The notes beneath the pieces were generated by a model. The model was given only the letters and a program-made list of their open reading frames with translations, was not told the origin of the DNA and did not search any database. A program made the position numbers and the translations under genes. From Gamsiella multidivaricata (lineage: Eukaryota; Mortierellomycota; Mortierellomycetes; Mortierellales; Mortierellaceae), in NCBI RefSeq assembly GCF_025024155.1, contig NW_026251714.1, forward strand, positions 248,001 through 312,000: 64,000 bases of DNA, read 5' to 3'. Below, one piece after another: positions 42,801-54,105 of the stretch; the stretch's first letter is position 1, and every line of letters begins with the position of its first letter.

Positions 42801-45474
42801 GTTCTTCAGCCGAGATGATGAGGCCCAGCTCCTGCGCGAAGCCTGTCCTCTGAGCCGCAGTGGCAACCAGTACCGGTTCATCCATCGATCGCTACTGGAG
42901 TACTGCTTTGCGCTCGCAGTATTTGACCCACAGGAGAACAAGGCTTCGCGACCGTCTTTTGCTCCGGCCCGCCGAGGGAGTGTCAGCTCCATGTTCAGCT
43001 TCGAATGGCGGGCAGCGCCAGAGGACGAGTCTGCTGGCGCTCGGCAATCTGTTGTCGATCATCCATTGTCATGGAGAAGCTTCGTGGACGAGCCATCGGT
43101 GATGCAATTCCTAGCGGAACGAGTTCAACAAGAACCCACCTTCAAGCGACAGCTACTCGCGATGGTTGAGCGCTCGAAAACGGACAAAGAGGGACGCAAT
43201 GCTGCAGCAAATGCGATAACGATACTGGTCAGAGCCGGAATACGGTTCAACGGCGCAGACCTGCAAGGCATCAGTATTCCGGGGGCGGACCTGAGTGGTG
43301 GAGAATTTGATTCTGCACAGCTGCAAGGGGCAGATCTGAGAAAAGTCAACCTTCGCAATGTTTGGCTGCGGCAGGCTGATCTGAGCAAGGCGCGGATGAC
43401 AGGCGTACAGTTTGGCGAGCGGCCGTATCTCACAGAAACTAACGTGGTGCATTCCTGTGCGTATTCGCCTGATGGAAGGAACTGTGCCGTGGGTCTTAGG
43501 AACGGCACGATCAGCGTGTATGACACCACGACTTGGCAAAAAACTCTCACGTTAAGCGGCCATTTCTACAGAGTTACGAGCGTGGCGTATTCACCAAACG
43601 GCCAGCAAATTGCCTCAGGCAGTTATGACAACACGGTGCGGCTGTGGGATACGCAAACCGGCGCACCCGGCGCAGTGCTAAGCGGCCATATCGGTCGAGT
43701 ATTAAGCGTGGCGTATTCGCCAAGCGGCCAGCAGATTGCCTCGGGCAGTTTTGACAGCACGGTGCGACTGTGGGATACGCAAACCGGTGCTCCTGGTGCA
43801 GTGTTTACCGGCCATACCCGCGAGGTTACAAGCGTGGCGTATTCACCAAGCGGCCAGCAGATTGCCTCGGGCAGTGAAGACTTCACGGTGCGGCTGTGGG
43901 ATACGCAAACTGGTGCACTCAATATCACCTTAGGCGGCCATACCAACCGGGTTACAAGCGTGGCGTATTCACCAAGCGGCCAGCAGATTGCCTCGGGCAG
44001 TGAAGACTTCACGGTGCGGCTGTGGGATGCGCAAACCGGTGCTCCTGGTGCAGTGCTAGGCGGCCATAGAGACGAGGTTACAAGCGTGGCGTATTCGCCA
44101 AGTGGCCAGCAGATTGCCTCGGGCGGCTGGGACAACACGGTGCGGCTGTGGGATACGCAAACCGGTACACTCAATATCATTTTAAGCGGCCATACCAACC
44201 GAGTTACAAGCGTGGCGTTTTCGCCAAACGGCCAGCAGATTGCCTCGGGTAGCTATGGCAACACGGTGCGGCTGTGGGATACGCAAACCGGTGCGGTTGG
44301 TGCCATTTTAGCCGGCCATACCGGTTATGTTTCAAGCGTGGCGTTTTCGCCAAGTGGACAGCAGACTATCTCGGGCAGTTGGGACAAGACGATGCAGCTG
44401 TGGGATACGCAAACCGGTGCACCTGGTGCAGTGCTAACCGGCCATACCGAGGTAGTTTCAAGCGTGGCGTATTCGCCAAGCGGCCAGCAGATTGCCTCGG
44501 GCAGTTGGGACAACACTGTTCAGCTGTGGGATGCGCACACAGGTGCACCTGATGCAGTGTTAACCGGTCATACCGATCGAGTAATGAGCGTGGTGTATTC
44601 GCCAAGCGGCCAGAAGATTGCCTCGGGCAGTTGGGACAACACGGTGCGGCTGTGGGATACGCAAACCGGTGCGCCTGGTGCAGTATTAACCGGCCATACC
44701 GAGGTGGTTTCAAGCGTGGCGTATTCACCAAACGGTCAGCAGGTTGCCTCGGGCAGTGATGACAATACGGTGCGGCTGTGGAATACGCAAACCGGTGCAG
44801 CTGGTGCAGTGTTAAGCGGCCATACCCATTGGGTTACAAGCGTGGCGTATTCGCCAAGCGGCCAGCAGATCGCCTCGGGCAGTGAAGACAAGACAGTGCG
44901 GCTGTGGAATACGCAAACCGGTGCACCTAGTGCAGTGTTAACCGGCCATACCAACGTGGTTACAAGCGTTGCGTATTCACCAAGCGGCCAGCAGATTGCC
45001 TCGGGCAGTAGCGACAAGACGGTGCGGCTGTGGGATGTGAAATCCGGCCAGTGTTTGGTGGTCGTTATGGGGTTTCATGGATCCATCTCCAGCGTTACAT
45101 GGAGCACGGCTCTCGACGGCACCTATTTCGCAACTGGCTGTGGCGATAAATCCGTTTGCGTGTGGCAGCTATTAGGAGAGGGGGATGACTATCGCGTACG
45201 TCTGCATTGGAGTTCGAACCATGGTGGACTTGTCGTGTCGGGCACCACTATCCATGAAGCACAAGGCTTGAGCAGGGTAAATGCGAAGCTGTTGCAGCAG
45301 CGCGGCGCTGTGGGTGACCCAGTTCCGCCTTTGAACTTTCGCGAGGCTAGTGAGAAGCTGATCACCATGGCAACTGCTATATCTCACCTTGGGATGCCGC
45401 CAAACCGCGGCATGTCAAGTACCTTCCCTGCGGCTGGTCCCTCCAGCAGAGAGTCAGTAAAGTCGGTTGCGTAG
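39817..45474 (+). CDS. NLR copy 4: intact TPR/ARM-NACHT-pentapeptide-WD40 receptor, 1885 aa
   Basis: This is a single exon with the same domain order as copy 3: TPR/ARM-like helices, Walker A GDSGAGKS at 706-713, CDGYDES Walker B, pentapeptide linker, and a twelve-unit WD40 array with one divergent blade on each side. Its length equals that of copy 3 by coincidence. It is 6 residues shorter in the loop before the NACHT (the segment after ILTILIQL) and 6 residues longer at the C-terminus, where a 1-nt difference shifts the reading frame of the tail (ends RESVKSVA). The tract 41073-41448 is identical to 32898-33273 of copy 3, although neighbouring sequence differs by several percent. The blade surface residues differ from copy 3 (FYR, IGR, TRE, TEV, THW after GH). 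This predicts a different ligand with shared output machinery. An AATAAA lies at 45568-45573. Confidence 0.93.
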   Translation: MFSSTFSSSRSALSPQRALNLANAHLENARKADDPYLILDLCASAEAALSQMKRADKRTLIPPMSTEDQALCNGISTAYSDRGKLLDSLGHLDKAQASFRQAEKWRYVLDPNGNPIRSRSGAIFTSIRRALNLRGTSTAAPERSYPEAKSKLSRSDVAQVPPAIFPENVARPATKHDLPGPDGRITTTPQLAYCLGLLSKASASSSLTYASEPDEPLDKAQCDWIQAKARDADEKDRLHSLVTRVLAAFIDDDLKDAATVAEVVCLAPVLNRERYRKLLSNLIDGIAQSTLLDFNLLEGLAQLIQSASPGYLLADDLVKILRVLSVRLQDTHHQSSEHRYQLAMAVSGVLDAMADSDVKGLSRERLHAPLSAYLEEMKNSSDPYLVYQAAYAYQALQYVPDDETPLQAVMRRTRVVVSGISGLVSAVKGLDVSGFIDGLGQLQEGLGEVYQVAMLGYEGVSSLVDGGQGLVDSFKEGLSFSRKRAWYPALRCTDALIRDGRLADFKNLVCGAPCRRDPLFEWGVCQRLGEIAADPLWEAGTRQSAVDLLGGLYMNDLDWCQQASVKQWILTILIQLTDMNNNADIQGSIIRHHAHILLLGLERNGDIEKQALYRDCISASPSPYPLKVGLPQLASPSLLDRVQDIPDVEDDLRRMKERRLAEHSKAVYIPPRAKASLQASDDALFSLTEKVHEFLKSDRTVLLLLGDSGAGKSTFNRELECDLWDSYKKEKGPIPLYISLPAIDRPHQDMIAKHLRRNDFTEPQIREIKQHRELILICDGYDESQQAHNLYISNQLNEPGEWRAKMLISCRSEYLGQNDRDRFLPMDQNRKAIPSLFQEAVIVPFSPEQVEDYIRQYVHQNRPLWRTKQYLEALKQVPNLQELVKNPFLLTLSLEVLPRVVDAGHMQDLSRTGITRVALYNQFVEQWLERGKKRVGGNDLSPQAKAAFDTLVDEGFTLSGVGFLKELAAAIYKEQAGHPVVEYSRARDERTWKAEFFSRDDEAQLLREACPLSRSGNQYRFIHRSLLEYCFALAVFDPQENKASRPSFAPARRGSVSSMFSFEWRAAPEDESAGARQSVVDHPLSWRSFVDEPSVMQFLAERVQQEPTFKRQLLAMVERSKTDKEGRNAAANAITILVRAGIRFNGADLQGISIPGADLSGGEFDSAQLQGADLRKVNLRNVWLRQADLSKARMTGVQFGERPYLTETNVVHSCAYSPDGRNCAVGLRNGTISVYDTTTWQKTLTLSGHFYRVTSVAYSPNGQQIASGSYDNTVRLWDTQTGAPGAVLSGHIGRVLSVAYSPSGQQIASGSFDSTVRLWDTQTGAPGAVFTGHTREVTSVAYSPSGQQIASGSEDFTVRLWDTQTGALNITLGGHTNRVTSVAYSPSGQQIASGSEDFTVRLWDAQTGAPGAVLGGHRDEVTSVAYSPSGQQIASGGWDNTVRLWDTQTGTLNIILSGHTNRVTSVAFSPNGQQIASGSYGNTVRLWDTQTGAVGAILAGHTGYVSSVAFSPSGQQTISGSWDKTMQLWDTQTGAPGAVLTGHTEVVSSVAYSPSGQQIASGSWDNTVQLWDAHTGAPDAVLTGHTDRVMSVVYSPSGQKIASGSWDNTVRLWDTQTGAPGAVLTGHTEVVSSVAYSPNGQQVASGSDDNTVRLWNTQTGAAGAVLSGHTHWVTSVAYSPSGQQIASGSEDKTVRLWNTQTGAPSAVLTGHTNVVTSVAYSPSGQQIASGSSDKTVRLWDVKSGQCLVVVMGFHGSISSVTWSTALDGTYFATGCGDKSVCVWQLLGEGDDYRVRLHWSSNHGGLVVSGTTIHEAQGLSRVNAKLLQQRGAVGDPVPPLNFREASEKLITMATAISHLGMPPNRGMSSTFPAAGPSSRESVKSVA
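43558..45069 (+). repeat. WD40 126-bp DNA repeats of copy 4 (12 units)
   Basis: Twelve near-identical 42-codon units are present. Some neighbours share the same variable residues (two TNR blades, two TEV blades, two EDF blades), as expected from recent unit duplication or conversion within the array. Confidence 0.95.
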
Positions 45475-46385
45475 GCGGCAGTGACATGACTAGGAAGTTG
45501 ATAATCGCAGCTTGGCTCTTACTCTGTGCAAGTCTTCTGCTGGTACATGGATGCTCCTCCAGAAGAAAATAAACATGCAAGTCTTTTGTCATCGACTAGT
45601 CGCAAAAATGAAAATGGCAAATTGCAGCAAAGAACTGAGCACTTATTGTGCTGAAAGACCGCAGAGCGAGGCATGAAAGGATGAAGTCTAGGGTTATGGA
45701 CAACCATGGTTGTGTAAATGCTGACTAGCACCGTGCGCTGCTTTATTCTTTACGCACATACACTCTGGATCTAGGCAACCGTCATCGACAGTACTGTCCC
45801 GAGCTCCTCTACCACTCTGGCCAAGGCCACCATCATTACCGCTATGGCCAACGTTAGATACACACCAATAGCGCGTTCGCCTGCAGCATTGGCCTTAGTC
45901 ACACCCTGCACACCATCAAGCGTCTCCTGGACGTATCGTCTGAAACGAGCATATCAGCGACCAGCACCAGCGATTGTTGCATTATCGTCACCAGATGGAT
46001 ATGCGTAGCTGCTGTACTATATTAGTAGGAATCTGAACAGCACAATACTGGGTAGCATCAAGTAAGATACAAATGAGAGGAGAGGAGTGTAAATGATAAA
46101 AATGCAGCTGCTGGTTCGAGTCCCAGTTGTCACGGAATAGCCTGTTATTTTTAGTTGAATAGGATATTAACAGGGTATGCTGCAATAGGATGCTACGTGG
46201 TCGCCACTGCACAAGAGACAGTGGCGGATAGCGAAGATTGCACGCTGTGGTGCATGCACGTGCAGACTGTACTTGCCCATAACTATTCGATGTCGCCAAG
46301 AGATACTCGTTATTTACTAACACAGCACTATTTTAATATGGCTCTTATTGTAGTGTTTATGTTCCAGAGACAAAACGATTAATAA
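45475..46385 (+). repeat. Duplicated 3' flank of NLR copy 4
   Basis: This is homologous to the copy 2 and copy 3 flanks, with a perfect B-box GGTTCGAGTCC at 46113-46123. It ends where the right inverted-repeat arm begins. I see no gene inside. Confidence 0.7.
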
Positions 46386-47300
46386 CAACCACAAAAGCAT
46401 TTTCTATCTCGGTTCGACTGCACATTCGACCTCGCTTTTTGCGGGCAAAAACAGCGACCCATATTTCTTGAGACATTTCACATGTACCTAATGAATGCAG
46501 TTTCTATTTGCACTGCGTTGAAAAGTAGACCTTTATTCAAGGGTGCCTGGAGAAGCACTTAGCTCCCTCGGTACGCTCAATTGGCTTGGTGTGGTTCGTG
46601 CCCTTGAGGCTCTTGTTGGGGTTGGTACGTGAAACACTCATGCAGTGCTTGGAATTTGTGTCAGTGCTGCGCTTGTGGCTATTATCGCTCCTGCTGTGCT
46701 GGTCCTTGCTGAGGTGAACACTAAAGGAGCGCTCTTCTTCACGGTGAAAACTCGGTTGTCGATAGCCTGTCCACTACTGTTCACGTTTGTCCATTACTGT
46801 CCTGTGCCGTGATCTGGATGTTGACTAGGTACCGTCGTCCAAGGCCCTTCGTCCTCTTAGCGTCCTCGTCTGTTCTGTCCACGACCAAAGAATTCTTCGA
46901 GTGTCATCTTGTAGGTTTTGGTGACTGACGCTCATCTGTCGCTATGAAAGTCGGTAGTCTGCTTGTGCTAAGAGTAGTTGTCAATGCTCTTGATACTAGC
47001 CTTGTCTCTACCAACAAGAGTGCCGACATGACTTTGGCGGTCGAGCGCTCTGCACGTTGGCCCAGCGGATTATCTGTTTGCAACAACTGCAGTGGCAGTC
47101 AAGAAGAGAGCTCGGACTTGGATCATCGTTACTGGGACGGGTTTCGTAGTAGATGTTACGGAGCAGATACACTGCTGGTGATGCTTGGTTTTATATTGCC
47201 TCTGAAACCTCGTCGCTCTTTCAGCACTGCACGCTCCGCATAAATCCCAGGACGCGTTTATGCTTTTGAAGTACCAATTGAACTGGCGAGTATTTCCTGG
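46386..47300 (-). repeat. Inverted-repeat arm, right (degenerate)
   Basis: The reverse complement matches 9915-10985. Equivalent coding frames are broken by stops (for example NR-stop where the left arm reads NRES), and about 300 bp present in the left arm are missing between short direct repeats of the TTGTGGA / TCGTGGA type. It is therefore a relic. Homology fades upstream of about 47200 (minus-strand 5' side). Confidence 0.6.
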
Positions 47301-48582
47301 CACGTACGAAGACGGTTCTTAATGACGATAGAAGAGATCCCAGTGGATTGTACTATCGGGTGCCTTTGGGCACACGTGGATGCTGTGATTATTCGCAAGA
47401 GATAGCGCAAGAAGAGTCAGTGGTTGCACCACCAAGACTCCCCCCCCCCCTTTTTTTTTATCTTTCATTGAGAGGTTGCCACATGACCATGGATGATCAT
47501 GTCCAGGAACACGGTCTTTGCATCCAAACTAAAGGCTTTTTTCTTTACTCAGTAATAAGAGAAATCCCCCTCCTCCCTTTTTTTATTATCTTGGCTTTGC
47601 CCACACCAATTTGAGGGTGCCCTTGCGCGTTAATACGCATGCCCAAAAGACAAAGTTCGGGCACCTGCCCTCACATTCAAAATCGGGTCCGCGAGAAACG
47701 ATCGCCTAGTTAGTGTCGCCCTATCCTGTCTTGAATACAACATATATCGCTAGTCAAAAAGATATTAGTATCCCTCTTCACTGCTACTGCATCATTTTTT
47801 GTTCCAATTGGGTACGTGGACAGACTGCAGGGGGAGTCTCCCTTCATAGACCACAACCCCTTTCTCGACCCAAACACCCTGTTTGAGCAACTCAAGTGGC
47901 CCTTTTGGCATGGACTTGCCTACATATCGACACTTGAATAGCGGGTAGCAGGAGTGCACCCCTTCTCTTTTTTTCCGCACCTCCCTTTACTGATACGACG
48001 GAGCATGATTTGGATGCTTTGTGCGATTTGAAATTAGTAAACATTTCAGGTGCCCAGGCCTTCTGCAGTCTTCTTTAGTGTGCGTAATTTTTTTTTTTTT
48101 TTGGCTAGGACCTTGCAGTTCTGCAATCAAACATATTTTGCTCCAAGTACAGTATTACACCCAACGTTCTCGTCCTCTTCTTTTCTCTTTTCTCTTTTTT
48201 TCTTTCTTTTGTTTCCCCTCATATCTTGTTGCTCTTCCCCTTCTTCACTGCGACTTTCCGACCAAGGGTTGCCCCGGGTCTTTTGATCACTCCCGTGGTT
48301 TTCAAGCGAAAAAGTAAAGAGAAGGATTGGTCCTGTCCACAGCAATAAGAGAATAAAGGAACAGAGAAGCTCAACCGAGGTAATGGATACATGTCCAATT
48401 GTCTCTTTCTAGCTTTTTGTACGACACACAGAAAGCTGTCCTCTTTCACAATTCATTCTCCTCACGCCTTTTCTACAACTCTATGATCCTATAATTGGCG
48501 TGTCGATAGATCTCTAGATCGGGACGCGACAAGGTTTCGAGACGCGCTGATCGCTTTTGCCACTAACTTCGATACCATTCCA
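47301..48582 (+). other. Intergenic: upstream region of the F-box/LRR gene
   Basis: I find no gene. C9T9 tracts (47443-47460), poly-T (48088-48103) and T/C-rich runs (48170-48250) are the main features, consistent with a promoter and long 5' UTR. Confidence 0.45.
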
Positions 48583-51500
48583 ATGGACAACTGCTCCTCT
48601 TCCTCCTCCAGCACCCATTGGATCGCCCTCCCCAGCAACGTCAACACCCCCACTCGTCAAGAACGCAACTCGGTGTCAAGTCCAAGACGAGTAACAGCCA
48701 CAACGTTCTTCTCGTCTTCTGTCAATTCTTCGCCGTGTTCGTTCATTTCGGCCATCTCAACCATCGAAGCAGACAGGGACTATGGTGCTGCTGTAGAAGA
48801 GAGGCATGAACTTGTCTGCTGTAACCTCCCATCTTCGTCCTCCACATTCATACTGGAAAATGAGCTGCAAGAGCAAAGCCTGTCGTTGAGAAGATCAGAG
48901 CTCTCTAGTTCGAGATCAAGAGATCTGGGATATTATTCCCACACTCAGCTTGGTTATGAGCAGAGTCAGGCACAAGTAGTGGATCAGAATCTTCATCGTC
49001 ATAATTACCGGTATCAACAACCACAACCACAACCACAACCACAACAACAACAAAAACAACAACAAAAGCTACAATGGCAGCAAAAATCAAATGATCGAAA
49101 GAAGGGTTTTGGCAACAATGGAGCTCCTCAGGACCACGCCCATCCACAAAGTCATAACCGCAGATGTGGTTCGGATCATGACCTGACTCAACACAGGCAA
49201 CAAGAGCGGCTGTCATTTCAGGTCAAGGACAAAGCCAAGTACAGGGAAGAGCAGGTGGCCCCTATTGTCGACACGCCACTACTCCCAGTGCAGACCAGCT
49301 GTCTCACCTGTTTGCCCACGCCCTTGACATCGGGGTCACCCTCAAATGCGCCTGCGTCTGTGACTAATTCCGCTTCTCCGATCGTACCATCGCCGTCGTC
49401 CTCGTGCATGTGTTCTGTCGTTGCTTCTTCAATTGCAGCGCCCTCCGCAGTGTCGCTGGCTCATCGGCGGCACAGAACTGTCTCGTCTGCAGTTGCATCA
49501 CTTGAATTCGCTTCGGCGTTGTCGAAGGAACATACGCTCATGGGGGATAGTGACCGATGCGAAGGTGAGGGTAGTCATACTATCGCACCGTCTCTGGTGA
49601 CATTACCACCGCACTCCTTGTTTCCCTCATATCACACCGCTGCCCAAAACAACCACGACCTCGATTTAAACAATAAGAACACCACCACCAATAACGATTG
49701 GGACAATCCCGTGCTTCAGTCATCTGTATCTCTTCCAACCCCAGTTCCAGGGACTGTCCTGATCTCCTCCTCTTTCGCACAACGCCTTCCGCAACCGCCA
49801 GTACAACAGCGAGACTTTGAGGCAGCAGGAGAGCCATTCACAGCACCTTCGCTGCCATCTTCTGAGGACACACGCCTTCTCGCCTCTGGAATTCACTCCT
49901 TGCGTCAACAGCAGCTCATTCATCAACTTGCCCTGCAACACCAGCAGTACCAGCAGCAACACCTTCAGAACTCGAGCTGTTCAAACACAACAACGTCGTC
50001 ATCTGAATTCCTTCCCTTCACTTCTAACCTCTTGGTTTCAGCACACGAATTCGTCGACGCCGCTACCCCCTCCACCCGCGATATGAAGGCCCCAAGACCA
50101 TCCCTCCTCTCTGGAAGCCTCTCCAATTCCGCAATCTTGACTTCATCACCCGAATACATGGCTTCGCCCACTGGATCCTCATCTTCGTCGCACACACCAT
50201 CATCCTCATCTGCATTCCATTCTCCGTCAAACTCTATCATCTGGACATCGTCCTCCAGAGCTACCGTTCGACGATCCTCGACAGCCGCAAGCCGCTATAT
50301 TGAGTCGCCTCCGGAGTCCATGGCCCTTGGTCAAAGTAAGGATAAGGGCACTGTGAGGGTACGACGTTTCAGCAGACGACGAGTCACCAAGGCATGCTTT
50401 GACGGCCTGCCACGAGAGACCAAGATCCATATTTTTCGTTATTTGTCCACATTCCAGCTCGTCCGTGTGTCCAGGGTAAGTTCAACTGTGGTGGTAGCGG
50501 CTTTTTTTTTTTTTTTTTTTTTTTTGTTTACTTGTGATGAATTGAGTGTGGGTTTTCACTAAAAATACGGTTGGGGATTGTTCCGGATGTATGTAGCCCT
50601 AATTTTCGCTAACCTATGCATGCACGCATGCATGCATACATTCTTTCATGTACGCTGTACGTTTTGTTTATGGGGTATCGCGGAATAATAGGTCAGTCGG
50701 TCATGGAGAGGTATCGCGATGGATGGGTCGCTTTGGAAGGCCATTGATACGACCCGGTACTACAAGTCCATCAAGGATGACCAGTTGCGCACCCTGGGTA
50801 CTGCAGCCTCGGGATTCTTGCGTTACGCCAATTTTCGGTAAGGAGGCAGCCCTCAGTCTGCACCTATTGGGATAGTTCACTGGAGGGAGGGACCAAACCT
50901 TTCATCGTCTAACAAAAAAAAAAAAATACTTTGCCCTGTCTTGGTTCAATAGCGGCTGCGTACAGCTGACGGCCGCATCGTTGAGCGCGATCGCCGAGCA
51001 CTGTCCAAATATCGAGCGCCTGAACCTCACGGGCTGTCGTTCGATCACATCTAATGCCATCAGCGACGCCTGCATGAACATGCCCCTGCTCGTCCACCTT
51101 GATCTCTCGGGCCTGCAGGCTGTCAACAACTTTACGCTCCAAACCATGGCCGTTTACTGTCGCTCGCTTCAGGTCCTGAACCTAGCATGGTGCAAGCAAA
51201 TCTCTGGATCTGGACTGACCAAACTCACTAGAAGCTGTCAAGGACTCCGGAAGCTGAACGTGTCGGGCTGTTCTAGCCTCGAGGATCGATGGATGCCTAT
51301 GATGGGCATGAATCTGCCGAAACTGAGGGAGCTTTGTTTAAACGGGTGCAGCTCTTTGACGGATCGGGGGTTGATCGGTTTACTGTCAGGGTTGTCGGTA
51401 GGGTCGAGTAAGAAGCATAGGAAGTGGAGGATGAAGAAGCGCATGGCGTCCTCGGTCAGGGTCTCGAGTCTGGGGCATCTGTTAATCAACCAAAGCAGCT

Positions 51501-53179
51501 GCAACGATGACGACGATGGAGACGACGATGATGATGACGACGATGTCGACGAAGACGAGGACGATGTCGAAAAGGAAGAAGAATCGGAGCGAGAAAGCGA
51601 AGTCGATGGGGAAGAGGACGACGACGAGGTTGGAGCCGAGCACGGAAACGACGCCAGTAGCGGTGGTCAACCCCAGACATTATCCTTCTCAGCAACCCAG
51701 AGTCAACGTCCAGAGATGAACCCTGAGGGCCTACAGACGAAACTCGTCTACCTCGGTCTCTCACAATGCCGTCTACTCACTCACGAATCTCTCCGCGCAA
51801 TCAGTCATCTTTGCAGCCGTCACCTCCGCCGCCTCGAACTCTCCAACTGTGAAAACCTCGGCGATGAAGGGCTTATCTATCTTGCCCAACACTGCACGCA
51901 TTTACGACTTCTAGATCTTGAAGAGATAACCTCGTTGACGGACGTGTCCCTCCGCGCTTTTGCGATGCATCTGCCGAAGCTGGAGCGGATCTGTCTGTCC
52001 TATTGCGAGAATGTGACCGATCAGGGCATCATCCGCATGCTGCGCCCAGCACCCAATACGACGACGCTCTCGACCGCGACGGCGATGATGATGAACTCGG
52101 ACGCGACTACACAGTACTGTAGGAAGCTGATGCATCTGGAGCTGGACAACTGCCTCCTGATCACAGATCGCTTGCTGCTGGAGTTTGCGAACGTGCTGGA
52201 GGAGCGGTATGCCAAGGCAGCGGAGCGGATGAAGGAGCGGGAGAGGAGGCGTGAGGAGCGTAGGGAACGCCTTCGACAGAAGAAACGTAAGATGATACCA
52301 CGACAGCAGAAGGGACTGAGCCAGCGGCAATCCTCTTGGCCCACGAGCGAGAAAGAGTCCACCCCACGCAGCTCATCCGACCAGTCTGCTGGAGAAAAAA
52401 TCCAGGCGACCGCCGCTCCTAACAGCACGACAACGGACACCGAAGCAACATATATCTCATCCTCACCTCTCAGTATCCCAGCCCGGTTCCGGCACATCCC
52501 AGCGCTCGCGAACGCGTCTCTACCTTCATACGCCTCCTCTCCTCTACAACCCCGCAGTGTACTCGCTTCTACGCTGCTCTCTGAAGAAGTCGTCGTCAAG
52601 AAGACCCGCCCTGGCATGCGGATCATGGTCCCAACACGCTCCACCTCGACCTCCTCTACTTCATCATCATCATCCTTATCTCTCTGGTCCTCCGAGATCC
52701 CCTCCCGCCGGACTAACGTGAATGGGACCAAGAAGGGACCCACCAAGAAACCGATCCGTCCGACGATCCAAGTCTTTGATTGCCGGAACATCACCCTCGA
52801 AGGCGTCGAAGCCGCCCAGGCACGGAGCTCGACGCTCGCGATCCGGAGCTACTATTCCTGGACCCATCCCTCAACATCCGGACCAACGACGGACGCGGCG
52901 TTCGGAGGCAGTGGCGGGATGGAGGGCTTGGATGCTGAAGCGGATGAGGACGAGGATGGGGAGGAGAGTGCGAACGGAACAGGCGGGATGAATAGCTCAC
53001 AGACGAGTTTGCATCATCTGCAATTGCAGCAACAGCATTTGCAGCGCCAACAGCAGTTGTTGAGGAGACATCGGGCGGCGAATCTGTTGCACCGTGCTAG
53101 GGTTGGGCTTCTGGGCATCCCAGGTGATGCAGCTTTTACGGGCGGGGCGAGGAGTGATGGTCAATGTGTTATCTTGTAG
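48583..53179 (+). CDS. F-box/leucine-rich-repeat protein (SCF ubiquitin-ligase substrate receptor type)
   Basis: There are three exons, 48583-50475, 50692-50837 and 50953-53179 (all GT-AG, phases kept), giving 1421 aa. The first about 600 residues are S/Q/P-rich and probably disordered, with a PQ/Q run near 150. The F-box (about 603-650) begins FDGLPRETKIHIFRYLSTF; in known proteins it binds Skp1. Cysteine-containing LRRs of the AMN1/GRR1 kind follow (about 680-850 and 935-1040, for example LNLTGCRSITSNAISDAC). A D/E-rich block (about 864-912) is inserted inside the LRR solenoid. The rest is charged and disordered, with an isolated LRR-like piece (FDCRNITLEGVEAAQA) near 1275. It probably recruits a phosphorylated or otherwise marked target for ubiquitination; the target is unknown. 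The exon 1 and exon 2 donors are GTAAGT and GTAAGG. Confidence 0.9.
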
Positions 53180-53395
53180 ATCAACTCTCGCTTTGTGATA
53201 TGTAGTACAAGGTCCTTATAATGCTTTTTTTTTTTTTTCAGGGCGGAGAAAAGAGGGTGTGCTCCCAACCCCAATTACATTGCTCTTTATTTTCCTTCTG
53301 TGTCTGCATGCATAAAAAGGAATCATGTTCCGTTTTGTTTCAATAGTTCTTTTTATTATGTGAACCTCCAAAACGACTACGCCCAAGGTTATCTT
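53180..53395. other. Convergent 3' intergenic region
   Basis: This 216-bp gap lies between the ends of two convergent genes, with a T15-type run near 53226-53240 and AT-rich sequence. The 3' ends of the two transcripts may overlap. Confidence 0.5.
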
Positions 53396-54038
53396 CTACT
53401 CTACCTGGACCCCCCTACGCCCACAAGCACCCCTCCTAAGGTGTCGAATCATCTGATCCCTCCTTCCAAAGCCCTCTCCACAACCCCCGGAGCACAGATA
53501 CTTCTTCACGAGCGCATGTTTCGCATCCACATGTCTCCTCAGATCATGTTTCCGCTTAAAATGCAGGTCGCACCCCGCGTACAGACACGGGAACGGGAAG
53601 TCGTCAACATGGATCGCCATATGGCTCTTGAGCTGTGTACGCGTCGGGAAGGGCTTCGAACAGGTCGGACAGGGATATGACTTGTGGAGGCCGCGTGCCT
53701 TGGGCTGGCCTGGATTAGGTAGTTCCATACCGCTCGTGGCTGTAGTGTCGGTGCTGTTGCTGCCGGTGTTGATATCATTGTTGCCGGATTTTCTGTTGGG
53801 AAAAGAAGTCCCGGGGGAGGCAGAAAAAGAAGAACGAGAAGGAACACAGCCCAATGTGTGTTGTCGGCAATATGAATGCTGCGCATGATTATAATGGCCG
53901 TGGGCTGTAGGGGAATCATAGGCCCGGATCTTAAACAGGTCTGAAGAAAGATTCCGCCGAGTTGGCGTACGCGCGGCCCTCCTCACAATCCCATCCGGAT
54001 AAGTGCTATATCCCCTCATATTCGTATTTGTGTTCGTA

Positions 54039-54105
<67 letters not shown>

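Noticed and set aside
22600..46385. Transposon origin of the tandem NLR units
   Set aside because: I saw no transposase, reverse transcriptase, long terminal repeats or target-site duplications at unit borders. Unequal crossover fits better.
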